Source: Collinsella aerofaciens (lineage in GTDB: Bacteria > Actinomycetota > Coriobacteriia > Coriobacteriales > Coriobacteriaceae). Taken from it: 64,000 nt of DNA. Below the pieces are notes generated by a model. The model ran no database searches, was not told the DNA's origin, and was given only the letters and a program-made list of their open reading frames with translations. The number at the start of each line of letters is the position of its first letter. Position 1 is the first letter of the stretch. Position numbers and translations under genes: made by a program. Shown piece by piece: positions 25,222 through 33,490 of this stretch. The DNA lies in NCBI GenBank assembly GCA_008680965.1, contig NAKE01000001.1, forward strand, positions 372,001-436,000, read 5' to 3'.

Positions 25222-27297
25222 ATGGGTGCTCCCAAGACCGGTAACGTAAGGAACGTGGTGCTCGTAGGCCAAGGCGGGGTGGGCAAGACTTCACTCGCCG
25301 AGGCCATGCTCCACCTTTCTGGCAAGACCGCCCGTCTGGGCGGCCACGACGGCACCAAGCCCACGCTCGACTATGACCCCGAAGAGGTCAAGCGTGCATT
25401 TTCCATCTCGACGACCATTGCGCCGATCGACTGGAAGGGCGCGCGCATCAACGTGCTCGATGCCCCGTGCTATCCCGATTTTATCGGCGACGCCTATGCC
25501 GCGATGAGCGTCTGCGAGACGGCTCTGTTTGTGGTCGACGCCGAGGCCGGCCCGCAGCCTACGACGGTTAAGCTCTGGTATGCCGCCGAAGACCTGCGTC
25601 TGGCGCGTGCGGTGTTCGTAAACCGCCTGTCGCGCTCCGAGGCCAGCTTTGCGACCACGATGGACCTGTTGCAGGAGCGCTTTGGTACGCGCCTGGGCGC
25701 CGTGACCCTTCCCTGGGGCGAGGGCGAGGACTTTGACGGCATCATCGACCTGGTGCGCATGAAGGCGCGCCATTGCAACGGCGCCGAAGCCGTTGAGTCG
25801 GAGATTCCCGAGGAGTATCGTGCCCAGGCCGAGGAGGCCCATGACCATCTGTGCGAGCTGGTGGCCGAGGCCGACGACGAGCTGATGATGAAATACCTGG
25901 AAGGCGAGGAGACGCTGACGCAGGAGGAGCTCGAAGGCCTGCTGTCGAAGGCGATCGCCGAGCGCATCTTTGTGCCGGTCTTTGCGGGCGATTGCATTAA
26001 GGAGCAGGGCGTCAACTCGCTGATGGACGACATCGCCACGTACTTCCCGGCGCCGACGGACTACGGCGAGATGCCGCTCATCGACGGCGATTCGCTCAAG
26101 ATCTCGAGTGACGACGACCGACCGGTGGCGTTTGTGTTTAAGACTCTGGCCGATCCGCAGCAAGGTCGCATCAGCTTTATCAAGGTGCTGACGGGTACGC
26201 TTGAGCCGGGCCTTGAGCTGGTCAATGCGCGCACACGCAAGGGCGAGCGTCTGGCTCACCTGTATGTGATGTGCGGCCGCGACATGACCGAGGTCGGACA
26301 CGCGTATGCCGGCGATATCATCGTGGCGCCCAAACTAGCGGCCGAGACGGGCGATACGCTCTCGATTACCGGCAAGGTCGAGGCTGCGGCGTTTAAGTTC
26401 CCCAACTCGCAGTACCGCATCGCCATCGAGGCCGAGAATCGCGGCGACGAAGAGAAGCTCTACACGTTTATCGAGAAGGCTTGTAAGGCCGATCCGACCA
26501 TGAGCATCGACCGCGACGAGGAGACCGGCCAGACCATCATCTCGGCGGTGGGCGAGGCGCAGGTTTCGGTTCTGCTCAATCGTCTGGAGGACCGCACCAA
26601 GGTCGCGGCCAAGAGCGTGCCGATCCGCATTCCGTATCGCGAGACCATCCGCCGCACGGCGAGCGCACAGGGCCGACACAAGAAGCAGACCGGTGGTGCC
26701 GGTCAGTATGGCGACTGCTGGCTGCGCGTTGAGCCGCTCATTGGGCCCGACGGTACGAGCGACGGCTATGAGTTTGTGGACGAGGTCGTGGGCGGCCGCA
26801 TTCCGCGCTCGCTGATCCCTGCCGTGGACAAGGGCGTTCAGGAGACTATGAAGGACGGTATCATCGCTGGCTACCCGCTCACGGGCATTCGCGTGGCTGT
26901 GTACGATGGCTCGTATCACAGCGTCGACTCCAACGAGATGGCGTTCCGCGCGGCGGCTCGTATTGGCCTGCGCAAGGCATGCGCTGATGCCGATCCGGTG
27001 GTGCTGGAGCCCATCGAGGAAATCACGGTGACCATCCCCGAGAGCTATGCCGGCGCCGTGATGGGCGACATCTCGGCATCGCGCGGTCGCGTGACGGGCA
27101 TGGAGACCGATGAGCGCGGCGACACCGTGGTCATTGCCCAGGCGCCTCTCGCCGAGCTGACGGATTACTCGACGCGTCTGCGCTCTATCACGCGCGGCAC
27201 GGGCGACTTTACCATGAAGTCCGCGGGCTATGAGCAGGTGCCTTATGACGTTCAGGCCAAGCTGGTCGAGCGCTATGAGGAGGGCCGCGCCAAGTAG
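25222..27297 (+). CDS. EF-G-like translational GTPase (FusA2-type)
   Basis: A 691-residue protein with the whole elongation factor G architecture: GTPase domain, beta-barrel domain II, and C-terminal domains III-V. The P-loop GQGGVGKT is at 16-23. Switch II reads D80-A-P-C-Y84 instead of D-T-P-G-H, so the catalytic histidine is absent, and the guanine-specificity motif reads N134-R-L-S137 instead of N-K-x-D. These changes fit the actinobacterial EF-G-like paralogues, not the canonical translocase. AAGGAGG marks the ATG; a longer frame upstream is rejected. A terminator follows. Its cellular role is not established. Confidence 0.88.
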   Translation: MGAPKTGNVRNVVLVGQGGVGKTSLAEAMLHLSGKTARLGGHDGTKPTLDYDPEEVKRAFSISTTIAPIDWKGARINVLDAPCYPDFIGDAYAAMSVCETALFVVDAEAGPQPTTVKLWYAAEDLRLARAVFVNRLSRSEASFATTMDLLQERFGTRLGAVTLPWGEGEDFDGIIDLVRMKARHCNGAEAVESEIPEEYRAQAEEAHDHLCELVAEADDELMMKYLEGEETLTQEELEGLLSKAIAERIFVPVFAGDCIKEQGVNSLMDDIATYFPAPTDYGEMPLIDGDSLKISSDDDRPVAFVFKTLADPQQGRISFIKVLTGTLEPGLELVNARTRKGERLAHLYVMCGRDMTEVGHAYAGDIIVAPKLAAETGDTLSITGKVEAAAFKFPNSQYRIAIEAENRGDEEKLYTFIEKACKADPTMSIDRDEETGQTIISAVGEAQVSVLLNRLEDRTKVAAKSVPIRIPYRETIRRTASAQGRHKKQTGGAGQYGDCWLRVEPLIGPDGTSDGYEFVDEVVGGRIPRSLIPAVDKGVQETMKDGIIAGYPLTGIRVAVYDGSYHSVDSNEMAFRAAARIGLRKACADADPVVLEPIEEITVTIPESYAGAVMGDISASRGRVTGMETDERGDTVVIAQAPLAELTDYSTRLRSITRGTGDFTMKSAGYEQVPYDVQAKLVERYEEGRAK

Positions 27298-27330
27298 CGC
27301 GTGTCGTTGCCTGTAACATACATGCCGATG

Positions 27331-27368
27331 AAAGGGCCGCTCTGGGCAATCCGGGGCGGCCCTTTTTG
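27331..27368 (+). terminator. Terminator after the EF-G-like gene
   Basis: AAAGGGCCGC pairs with GCGGCCCTTT, followed by TTTTT. Confidence 0.9.
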
Positions 27369-27427
27369 ATCCCTGGGGGACGGAGGAAAACGAATCATTT
27401 TAGGTTTTGGGGCAGCTTTTGTCAGCC

Positions 27428-28411
27428 CTAGTCTCCCGAGGCCTGATTGCGGCCGGTGGCGTAGTCGATCTGCACGTGCGGCTGCAGGTTGTAGCAGTAC
27501 ACGTGGAAGCACAGGGTCTTGCCGTGGTCCTCGATCGATTGCGCCTCAAGGCGTACGCCACGACAGACGAGTTCCTCTTCGTTGTACATGGGCGTGACGC
27601 GGTAGAGCACATGGTTGCCCGTGTCGCGGATGTAGTTAAGAACCTGCTCTTCAAACGGCAGCATGCCCGTTTCGTTGAGATAACGCGTGCCGGTGAGGAG
27701 ATTCTTGCGATTGGCGTTTTCGCCGCAGAGCGACCAGGCGATGAGGTGGCAGCGGTTGTAGAGGCTTTGGCCTGGAATAAAGTCGTAGCGCTGCTGCTGC
27801 CAACCGGCAGGATGGATACGCGAGATATCGCCGCGCTTTCCCTGTCCGAGCGACTCGGGGCCTACGCAAGCGAGCGCCTTGCGAGTGCGGCCCAGGCTGT
27901 CGAGCTTGGAGAATTTCTTAAAGCAGCCCTCTTCGGTGGCACGATCGTATTCATCGAGCGTGAACGACGGCGTGCCCAACGGGTGCGTGCTGTCGGCGCG
28001 AAGGGCGACATAGGGGTTGCCGGCGTAGTCGGGAATGCTGCTGAGATAAACACCGCGGGCGCGGTTGAGGTCGGGGTTTTCGACCTCGTCGATGGGGGTG
28101 GCGGCACTGTCCGCGGAGGCGTCGTCACCGGTGTCGGCTGCGGCGGAATCGGAGCCATCGTCAGAGTCTTGGCTATTTTGAGAGTCCGAGGAGCTCGCTG
28201 TTCCCGATTCGAGCCGGGCAACCAGGTCTGCCTCGTCGTCGGTACGGCTGGGACTCTCGTTTTGCTTCTCGGCCAGAGCTGCCGCCTGTTCATCGCTTTG
28301 CGGCGACAGCAACTTGGGAGCTCCGTCGAGCGATCCCGTAAACAACGCAAACCCCAGTACCACGGCGGTGCCGATGGAAAGTGCTTGCTTGTAGGCGGAC
28401 TTGCGCGACAT
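27428..28411 (-). CDS. Secreted DNA/RNA non-specific endonuclease
   Basis: A 327-residue exported nuclease of the beta-beta-alpha-metal (His-Cys box-like) family related to streptococcal DNases. A short basic N terminus and a hydrophobic helix (about 9-27) act as signal or anchor. Residues 35-115 form an acidic Asp/Ser-rich linker. The catalytic domain follows, with NRCH at 219-222 matching the DRGH/N-x-x-H motif of the family and GTRYLNETGM shortly after. AGGAG precedes the ATG. Likely functions are extracellular nucleic-acid degradation for nutrition or biofilm control. It is monocistronic. Confidence 0.87.
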   Translation of the reverse strand: MSRKSAYKQALSIGTAVVLGFALFTGSLDGAPKLLSPQSDEQAAALAEKQNESPSRTDDEADLVARLESGTASSSDSQNSQDSDDGSDSAAADTGDDASADSAATPIDEVENPDLNRARGVYLSSIPDYAGNPYVALRADSTHPLGTPSFTLDEYDRATEEGCFKKFSKLDSLGRTRKALACVGPESLGQGKRGDISRIHPAGWQQQRYDFIPGQSLYNRCHLIAWSLCGENANRKNLLTGTRYLNETGMLPFEEQVLNYIRDTGNHVLYRVTPMYNEEELVCRGVRLEAQSIEDHGKTLCFHVYCYNLQPHVQIDYATGRNQASGD

Positions 28412-28569
28412 TGCGGCTCCTGGCTAGATGGTCGGGAATCTACCAGTCTAGCAGGTGCCGGCAGGGGCCGTTCTATCGAACAAATACTCAAGATTTGGGA
28501 TAGACGTTACTGATTCATTTGCCTCATATGGAGCTGCGGTGGTCGTGTATGTGGGGCTATTCGGCGTTT

Positions 28570-28616
28570 CCCCAGATAAAACCTGCCAAAATAAACCTGT
28601 CCCTTTTTGGCAGGTT
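28570..28616. repeat. REP-like palindrome, CCTGCCAAAA type, copy 1
   Basis: CCCCAGATA is followed by AACCTGCCAAAA, a TAAACCTGTCCC loop, and TTTTTGGCAGGTT. Copies occur at 31463, 34669 (reverse orientation, one arm degenerate) and 38697. Confidence 0.88.
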
Positions 28617-28658
28617 ACGTCATAAGGCTTCTGTCTATGTAACGAAAGTACAATATGA

Positions 28659-28673
28659 TATATACGTTATATA
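28659..28673. promoter_or_regulatory. TATATA-CGT-TATATA palindrome upstream of HAD copy 1
   Basis: A short AT palindrome follows a TACAAT box and is conserved before the intact HAD gene at 32657-32671, while flanking bases have drifted. This suggests a regulatory site. Confidence 0.4.
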
Positions 28674-28728
28674 CAAGTTTGTAACGTGCAGTAGATTTGC
28701 GGTAACGCGAGCCGATGAAGGGGTCGAT

Positions 28729-29379
28729 ATGATCTAGGCTGTTATTTTTGACATGGATGGAACGCTGGTCGATACCGAACGTTTGGACATGAGGGCATGG
28801 AAGGTGGGTGCGGCCGAGCTGGGGATTGCGATTGATGATGCGTTAATCCATCAGTTTATCGGCCGTTCGAATGCCGATGTTAAGGACATCCTTGAGGCGC
28901 ATTACGGCAAGGGCGAAACCGCCGACGCGATTTTTGCCCGCAACATTGAGCTGCACAGCGAGATGGCCAAGACCGACCTGGAGCTTAAGGCCGGCGCCGC
29001 CGAGTGCCTCGACGAGCTGCTGGCTGCGGGCTATCACGTGGGCCTTGCGACGTCGTCGCGCCGCGTTGCGGCCGAGCGCAACCTTAAAACGGTCGGCCTC
29101 TTTGACAAGTTTGAAACGGTGACCTTCGGCGAGGATGTCGCATGTGGCAAGCCCGACCCCGAGATCTACCTGCTCGCCTGCGAGCGTGCGGGCTTTGCTC
29201 CCGAGGAGTGTGCCGTGGTCGAGGATTCGCGCAACGGCTGCGTTTCGGGCATCACGGCCGGCTGCCATGTCTTTGCTGTGCCCGATATCGTGCCGCTGCC
29301 GCAAGATGTGGTGGATGGCTGCGAGGCCGTGCTCGACATGTTGTTCGATCTGGCGGCGGCGGTCAAGGCCGTGCGCTAA
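28729..29379 (+). pseudogene. HAD-family phosphatase pseudogene (beta-phosphoglucomutase-like)
   Basis: A diverged copy of the HAD gene at 32727-33377. Its ancestral start is ATG at 28729, but the third codon, AAG in the intact copy, is TAG here (28735-28737). Translation can only restart at the in-frame ATG at 28753, giving a 208-residue product beginning MDGTLVDTE. That product lacks the first aspartate of the FDMDGT motif, which is the catalytic nucleophile, so it should be inactive. The rest of the frame is intact, including the C-terminal GKPDPE and VEDSRNG motifs, so decay appears recent. No ribosome binding site suits the internal ATG. Confidence 0.8.
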
Positions 29380-29495
29380 AGACATGCGCCGAGGGCGATG
29401 ACGGTGGCTCCGGTGTAGCTGCGTGCCCGGGCGCTGACGGGCGTGGCGATCTGGGCGCCGATGCTGTAACCGTCGGCAGCGGTATCCCATTCATT
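29376..29495 (-). pseudogene. Remnant of a LacI-family regulator gene
   Basis: On the minus strand the frame reads EWDTAADGYSIGAQIA and then a tail ending GATVIALGACL before a stop. The first part matches EWNTAADGYSIGAQIA of the intact LacI gene (33491-34603). The tail matches its C terminus (EATAINLGAYL). About 365 bp between these two segments are deleted, and the N-terminal two thirds of the gene are missing. Its stop overlaps the stop region of the HAD pseudogene, because the terminator present between the intact genes is also gone. Confidence 0.85.
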
Positions 29496-29684
29496 AGAGA
29501 GGTCGCGCTCATCTCTCTAAATGTCTCTCTAAAGAGAAAGCCAGTTAAAGAGATAACATTAGGCAATCTAGCAGTGAATTCGATACATCTTTCTAAATTT
29601 CTCTCTAAAATAAGGTGCTCATCTCTCTAAAGTTAGAGAGATATACTATACTTTAGAGAGATAAATCTATCGTTTTAGAGAGAC
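29494..29684. promoter_or_regulatory. TCTCTAAA/TTTAGAGA operator array upstream of the AlbA_2 gene
   Basis: At least eight copies of CTCTCTAAA or its reverse complement lie within 190 bp: near 29494, 29513, 29525, 29589 (one mismatch), 29601, 29623, 29633, 29652 and 29674. ATCTCTCTAA-ag-TTAGAGAGAT (29621-29642) is a perfect palindrome. A TATACT -10-like box (29642 or 29647) sits between copies, and the last copy abuts the ribosome binding site. The downstream protein has a winged-helix DNA-binding end, so autoregulation is likely. Confidence 0.8.
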
Positions 29685-29687
29685 GGA

Positions 29688-31388
29688 ATGCCAATGCTGC
29701 TGGATGAACCTCTTGGCCTTATCGTTGAGCGCCTTCGCAGACGGGGGACTGATGACGCATCGGTAGAAGTTAAAGCCTGCACGAATAAATTGAGTGCAGA
29801 CGTATGGGAGACAGTGAGCGCTTTTGCGAACACTGCGGGTGGGCTCATTATTTTGGGTCTGAACGAAGCCGAAGGATTTGTTCCTTCGGCCAACTTTGCT
29901 ATCGACAGGGTGCGCGATCAGTTTGTTTCGGGTATCGGAGACGGAGGCTCAGCGGCGGTGGTGACCCATGCGCCGCGGTATGAGCTCGATCGAGGCGAAG
30001 TCGACGGGCTCCAGGTGCTTCTGGTGCGCATTTTTGAACTTGAGCTTAAAGCGAAGCCTTGCTATATCAGCGCACGCGGCGTGCAGAACGGTAGCTACAA
30101 ACGCGTGGATGATAAAGATATCAAGATGTCGCCCGCTGAGCTATATGAGCTGCAGAGTGCGTTGCTTCCGAGCGATGCAGACGATACGGTGGTTTCGGAG
30201 GCAACAGTCGAGGATTTGGACCCAGACGTCGTGCGGTCTATTATCTCAAACCGCCGGCTGCAGACCCCGCGCGTTTTGCGCGGGGCCGATACGCTGGAAA
30301 AGCAGCTGGCCAGACTCAATATCACTACAAAGGATGGTGCCGTGAAGCTCGCAGGGCTTCTGTCGGCGGGAATATACCCCCAGCAGTTCTATCCCAAACT
30401 GATGATCGATGTCGCCGTTCATTCCGATGTGGAAAAATCTGCACCCGGGCAACCCCGGTTTATTGACCGCCAGTTGTGCGATGGCCCGATTCCGGCTTGC
30501 ATCGAAGATGCCCTTGCCGCGATTGGACGAAACTTGCGCAAAGCGGCGATAGTGCAAGGCGCTGGCAGAAGGGATGATTGGGAAGTTCCCCAGGAGGTTT
30601 TGCGCGAGGCCTTGGCAAATGCCTGCATCCATCGAGAATATTCACCCATGTTTGTGGGGCAGGCCGTGAGTGTCGATATCTATCCAGACAGAATAGAGAT
30701 CAAAAACCCTGGCGGGCTTTGGGGCGGAAAGACGGTGGACAATCTTGCAGACGGGGAATCGCGCTGCCGAAACCCAAAGCTCATGAGCCTAATGGGGGCG
30801 ACGCCGTTAGAGCATGCCGAGGGGGCTGTTGCGGAAAGCCAGGGATCTGGTATCCCGGCTATGATTCGCGAGATGGAGTCTCGTTCGCTTGGCAGGCCGA
30901 AATTTATCGTTAAGGCCGATTCGTTTACAGTGCTGCTTTCCCGGCACGGGGCGGAGCTTGCTGAAAACCGCACGTGGATTCAGAGCCATGTGGGCACCGA
31001 GCTGACGGATCGCGAGGAAACACTGCTCATGTTTATGCGGGAGCATGGGTGCGTATGCGATGTTCAAAAAATACGAGAGGCCCTGAAGTGGGATTCGGAT
31101 GACATTCGCCTGATCTGCGGGGACCTTGTGGATAAACATGTCCTGTCAAAATGCGGCAAAGACACGTTTGAAATTATCGATATGAACAGAGAATCGTCAG
31201 CTTCGACGGCGGATAGGATCCTGGAGGCTCTCAGCGCCGAAGTGGATATGACAGCGCGAGAAATTGCGGTTGCATCGGGGGTCAGAATTTCGTCTGTCCG
31301 TTACCATCTGCCAAAAATGGCTGATAAAGGACTCATTGAGGTAATGGGTTCATCGACGAGCCGCAATCGCCGATATCGGAAGAAGTAG
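29688..31388 (+). CDS. Schlafen/AlbA_2-domain ATP-binding transcriptional regulator
   Basis: A 566-residue protein. Residues about 20-140 form an AlbA_2 (Schlafen-type) domain, beginning with a characteristic E-V-K-x3-N-K-L stretch and FANTAGGLIILGL. A central HATPase_c_4-like region follows, with EALANACIHREYS near 305-320, NPGG near 348 and GSGIP near 392. The C terminus (about 505-566) is a winged helix-turn-helix. Such proteins are widespread, often near mobile elements, and usually regulate their own or neighbouring genes; biochemical roles are poorly known. The gene follows a dense operator array and interrupts a duplicated HAD-lacI module. A second ATG two codons later is equally plausible. 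Confidence 0.85.
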   Translation: MPMLLDEPLGLIVERLRRRGTDDASVEVKACTNKLSADVWETVSAFANTAGGLIILGLNEAEGFVPSANFAIDRVRDQFVSGIGDGGSAAVVTHAPRYELDRGEVDGLQVLLVRIFELELKAKPCYISARGVQNGSYKRVDDKDIKMSPAELYELQSALLPSDADDTVVSEATVEDLDPDVVRSIISNRRLQTPRVLRGADTLEKQLARLNITTKDGAVKLAGLLSAGIYPQQFYPKLMIDVAVHSDVEKSAPGQPRFIDRQLCDGPIPACIEDALAAIGRNLRKAAIVQGAGRRDDWEVPQEVLREALANACIHREYSPMFVGQAVSVDIYPDRIEIKNPGGLWGGKTVDNLADGESRCRNPKLMSLMGATPLEHAEGAVAESQGSGIPAMIREMESRSLGRPKFIVKADSFTVLLSRHGAELAENRTWIQSHVGTELTDREETLLMFMREHGCVCDVQKIREALKWDSDDIRLICGDLVDKHVLSKCGKDTFEIIDMNRESSASTADRILEALSAEVDMTAREIAVASGVRISSVRYHLPKMADKGLIEVMGSSTSRNRRYRKK

Positions 31389-31399
31389 ATGCAGCCGGG

Positions 31400-31452
31400 T
31401 CGCCCCTCTAGTGTCTCTCGAAGTTGGATGGGTGCTAGAGGGGCGATTGTCT
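31400..31452 (+). terminator. Hairpin downstream of the AlbA_2 gene
   Basis: TCGCCCCTCTAG pairs perfectly with CTAGAGGGGCGA across a 22-base loop. The following TTGTCTTG is only a weak T-run. Confidence 0.65.
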
Positions 31453-31462
31453 TGCGATATTA

Positions 31463-31508
31463 CCCCAGATAAAACCTGCCAAAATAAGCCTGTTCCTTTT
31501 TGGCAGGT
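31463..31508. repeat. REP-like palindrome, CCTGCCAAAA type, copy 2
   Basis: Same layout as at 28570, with CCTGTTCC in place of CCTGTCCC in the loop. Confidence 0.88.
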
Positions 31509-31547
31509 CAGTTAACGCAGTCAGGTTGAGCATATGCGAGCGAGCGA

Positions 31548-31639
31548 GCTCCGGGTGCGGTAAGGTGACGTGAAACAAGCGGGCGCTGACCTTTTGGTCG
31601 CGCCCGTGAAGTTGAACGTCAGATTGCCGTGCCCGGAGC
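31548..31639. repeat. Nested inverted-repeat element, copy A
   Basis: Outer arms GCTCCGGG/CCCGGAGC and GACGT/ACGTC flank an inner hairpin GGGCGcTGACC-ttt-GGTCgCGCCC. The sequence aligns with 38500-38599 in reverse orientation, sharing GGTGACGTGAAA, the inner hairpin and TTGAACGTCAGATTG. The terminal arm sequences differ but each copy keeps its own pairing. Confidence 0.8.
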
Positions 31640-31656
31640 CTGCGCAGCGCCGAGCA

Positions 31657-31683
31657 GTTACGCCGTTTGTAAAACGGCGTAAC
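31657..31683 (-). terminator. Hairpin immediately after larE
   Basis: GTTACGCCGTTT and AAACGGCGTAAC pair perfectly over 12 bp around a 3-base loop, directly next to the larE stop. There is no T-run on the larE side, so it may protect the transcript end more than terminate. Confidence 0.6.
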
Positions 31684-32559
31684 CTAAAGATTCATGTTGC
31701 CGTGGATGTAGGGGGTGACCTCGGGGGAGACGTGGTCGCAGCCCAGCTCGTGCAATGCGGACTCGATGGTGGCGGGCAGCGGGGTCTTGCCCTCGTCGTC
31801 GACGGCGGTGCCGAGGGCGGCAATCTTAGTGACATCTGCGGGAGCGGCTTCGATATGCATGCAGCCGCCGACCAAGCGCGCGCGAACCTGCGCCAGACCA
31901 AGATCGTGTAGGTAATCCTCGCAGGCGCGGATCAAATCGACCTTCTCGCGCGTAAGCTCCTCGCCCGTGGGGACGCGCGTGGCAAGACAGGCTCCCGCCG
32001 GCAGGCTCCAAACGGGATAGCCCCATGCACGCAACAGCTCGCGCTCTTCGTTCTTGGTAAAGCCGACCTCCATGAGAGGGGAGCGTACGCCGAGCTCTTC
32101 TGCCGCGCGCATGCCGGGGCGGTAGTCACCGCGATCGCTTGCATTGCTGCCATCGATGACGGTGGAAAAGCCCAGCGACTTGGCGTGGTTGACGATGGCG
32201 GTAAAGCCGGCCTGCTTGCAGTGGTAGCAGCGATTGGCGTCGTTGCAGGCTACTTGGGGGAGCTGCAGCTGATCGACCGAAAGATTGAGCACGGGGAGCT
32301 TAAAATGCGGCTCCTCATTGGTTTGTCCGTCAACGGATCGCTCAAACGAGGTTTGTTCGGGCGTGCCGATGAGCGGCGTGGTGAGGTGAACGAGAAGCGT
32401 GCTGGCAGGCATAATGCGGGCGCAGACCGCGGCCAAAAAGCTGCTATCGACGCCACCGGAAAAGCCGATGGCGACGCGTCCGTATGCCAAAAGCAACTGC
32501 TCGAGCGTCGCGAGTTTGTCCTGAAGCTCCTCTGCAGGTGCAGTAGTGTCTGAAAGCAT
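31684..32559 (-). CDS. larE: ATP-dependent sacrificial sulfur transferase LarE-like
   Basis: A 291-residue PP-loop ATPase. SGGVDS lies at 34-39 and RCYHC at 110-114. C191 in PAGACLATR matches the sacrificial cysteine that LarE converts to dehydroalanine when it donates sulfur to the nickel-pincer cofactor of lactate racemase. No larA, larB or larC gene is in the window, so the partner process here is uncertain; some LarE-like proteins stand alone. AAGGAT precedes the ATG. The gene separates the two HAD copies and is transcribed against them. Confidence 0.87.
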   Translation of the reverse strand: MLSDTTAPAEELQDKLATLEQLLLAYGRVAIGFSGGVDSSFLAAVCARIMPASTLLVHLTTPLIGTPEQTSFERSVDGQTNEEPHFKLPVLNLSVDQLQLPQVACNDANRCYHCKQAGFTAIVNHAKSLGFSTVIDGSNASDRGDYRPGMRAAEELGVRSPLMEVGFTKNEERELLRAWGYPVWSLPAGACLATRVPTGEELTREKVDLIRACEDYLHDLGLAQVRARLVGGCMHIEAAPADVTKIAALGTAVDDEGKTPLPATIESALHELGCDHVSPEVTPYIHGNMNL

Positions 32560-32656
32560 GAAACGATCCTTACCATTGAGTACTCGGTCGAAAACTATAA
32601 TCCTACCGAGCTGCCTGTCATAAGACTTCCGCTTATGTAACGAAAGTGCAATATGC

Positions 32657-32671
32657 TATATACGTTATATA
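32657..32671. promoter_or_regulatory. TATATA-CGT-TATATA palindrome upstream of intact HAD gene
   Basis: Conserved with 28659-28673. It lies about 55 bases before the start codon, within a duplicated upstream region that begins at GTCATAAG. Confidence 0.4.
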
Positions 32672-32726
32672 CAAGTTTGTAAAGTGCGGTAGAGTGGCAG
32701 TAATGCAATCCGGTGAGGGGGCCGAT

Positions 32727-33377
32727 ATGATCAAGGCTGTTATTTTTGACATGGACGGAACGCTGGTCGATACCGAGCGTTTAGGCATCAAGGCATGGAA
32801 GGCGGGCGCTGCCGAGCTGGGGATCGCGATTGATGATGCTCTGATCCATCAGTTTATCGGCCGCACGCTGCCCGATGTCATGGACATCCTTGATGAACAT
32901 TACGGTAGTCGCGAAACCGCCGAGGCGATCTATGTCCGCCACAAGGAGATTCGCGACGAGATAGTCAAGACCGAACTGGAGCTTAAGGCCGGCGCCGCCG
33001 AGTGTCTAGACGAGCTGCTGGCTGCGGGCTATCACGTGGGCCTTGCGACGTCGTCGCGCCACGTTACGGCGGAGCGCAACCTTAAGATGGTCGGCCTCTT
33101 TGACAAGTTTGAAACGGTGACCTGTGGCGAGGACGTCGTGCACGGCAAGCCCAACCCTGAGATGTACCTGCTTGCCTGCGAGCGCGCGGGCTTCGCTCCC
33201 GAGGAATGTGCCGTGGTCGAGGATTCGCGCAACGGCTGCGTCTCGGGCATCACGGCCGGCTGCCATGTCTTTGCCGTTCCCGATATCGTGCCGCTGCCGC
33301 AGGACGTGGTGGATGGCTGCGAGGCCGTGCTCGATACGTTGTTCGATCTGACGGCGGCGGTCAAGGCCGTGCGCTAG
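32727..33377 (+). CDS. HAD-family hydrolase, beta-phosphoglucomutase-like
   Basis: A 216-residue haloacid-dehalogenase phosphatase or mutase. Motif I is FDMDGT with nucleophile D8 and acid/base D10. The cap domain follows, then motif II-like TSS near 112, and GKPNPE and VEDSRNG towards the C terminus. This pattern is that of the sugar-phosphate phosphatase/beta-phosphoglucomutase subgroup. An upstream in-frame ATG exists, but GAGGGGG and homology favour the ATG at 32727. The neighbouring convergent lacI gene suggests a carbohydrate role. A nearly identical but broken copy is at 28729. Confidence 0.9.
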   Translation: MIKAVIFDMDGTLVDTERLGIKAWKAGAAELGIAIDDALIHQFIGRTLPDVMDILDEHYGSRETAEAIYVRHKEIRDEIVKTELELKAGAAECLDELLAAGYHVGLATSSRHVTAERNLKMVGLFDKFETVTCGEDVVHGKPNPEMYLLACERAGFAPEECAVVEDSRNGCVSGITAGCHVFAVPDIVPLPQDVVDGCEAVLDTLFDLTAAVKAVR

Positions 33378-33414
33378 ACAATTGCGGAGCTGAAACGAGC
33401 AATTGGCCGTCTTT

Positions 33415-33466
33415 GCGCTCAAGCAAAAGAGGTCCGGCAATGGTCGGGCCTCTTTTGCTTGAGCGG
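33415..33466. terminator. Bidirectional terminator between HAD and lacI genes
   Basis: GCTCAAGCAAAAGAGG and CCTCTTTTGCTTGAGC pair perfectly over 16 bp. The internal A/T runs make it usable in both directions. This segment is deleted in the decayed copy. Confidence 0.85.
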
Positions 33467-33490
33467 CGTTTTGGCATACTGGCCGACGTG

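Noticed and set aside
27407..28513. 368-codon plus-strand frame opposite the nuclease gene
   Set aside because: Shadow of the nuclease coding strand; the minus-strand frame has a signal peptide, NRCH motif and ribosome binding site.
33006..33440. Minus-strand frame opposite the intact HAD gene
   Set aside because: Antisense shadow; the plus-strand frame has the HAD motifs and a ribosome binding site.
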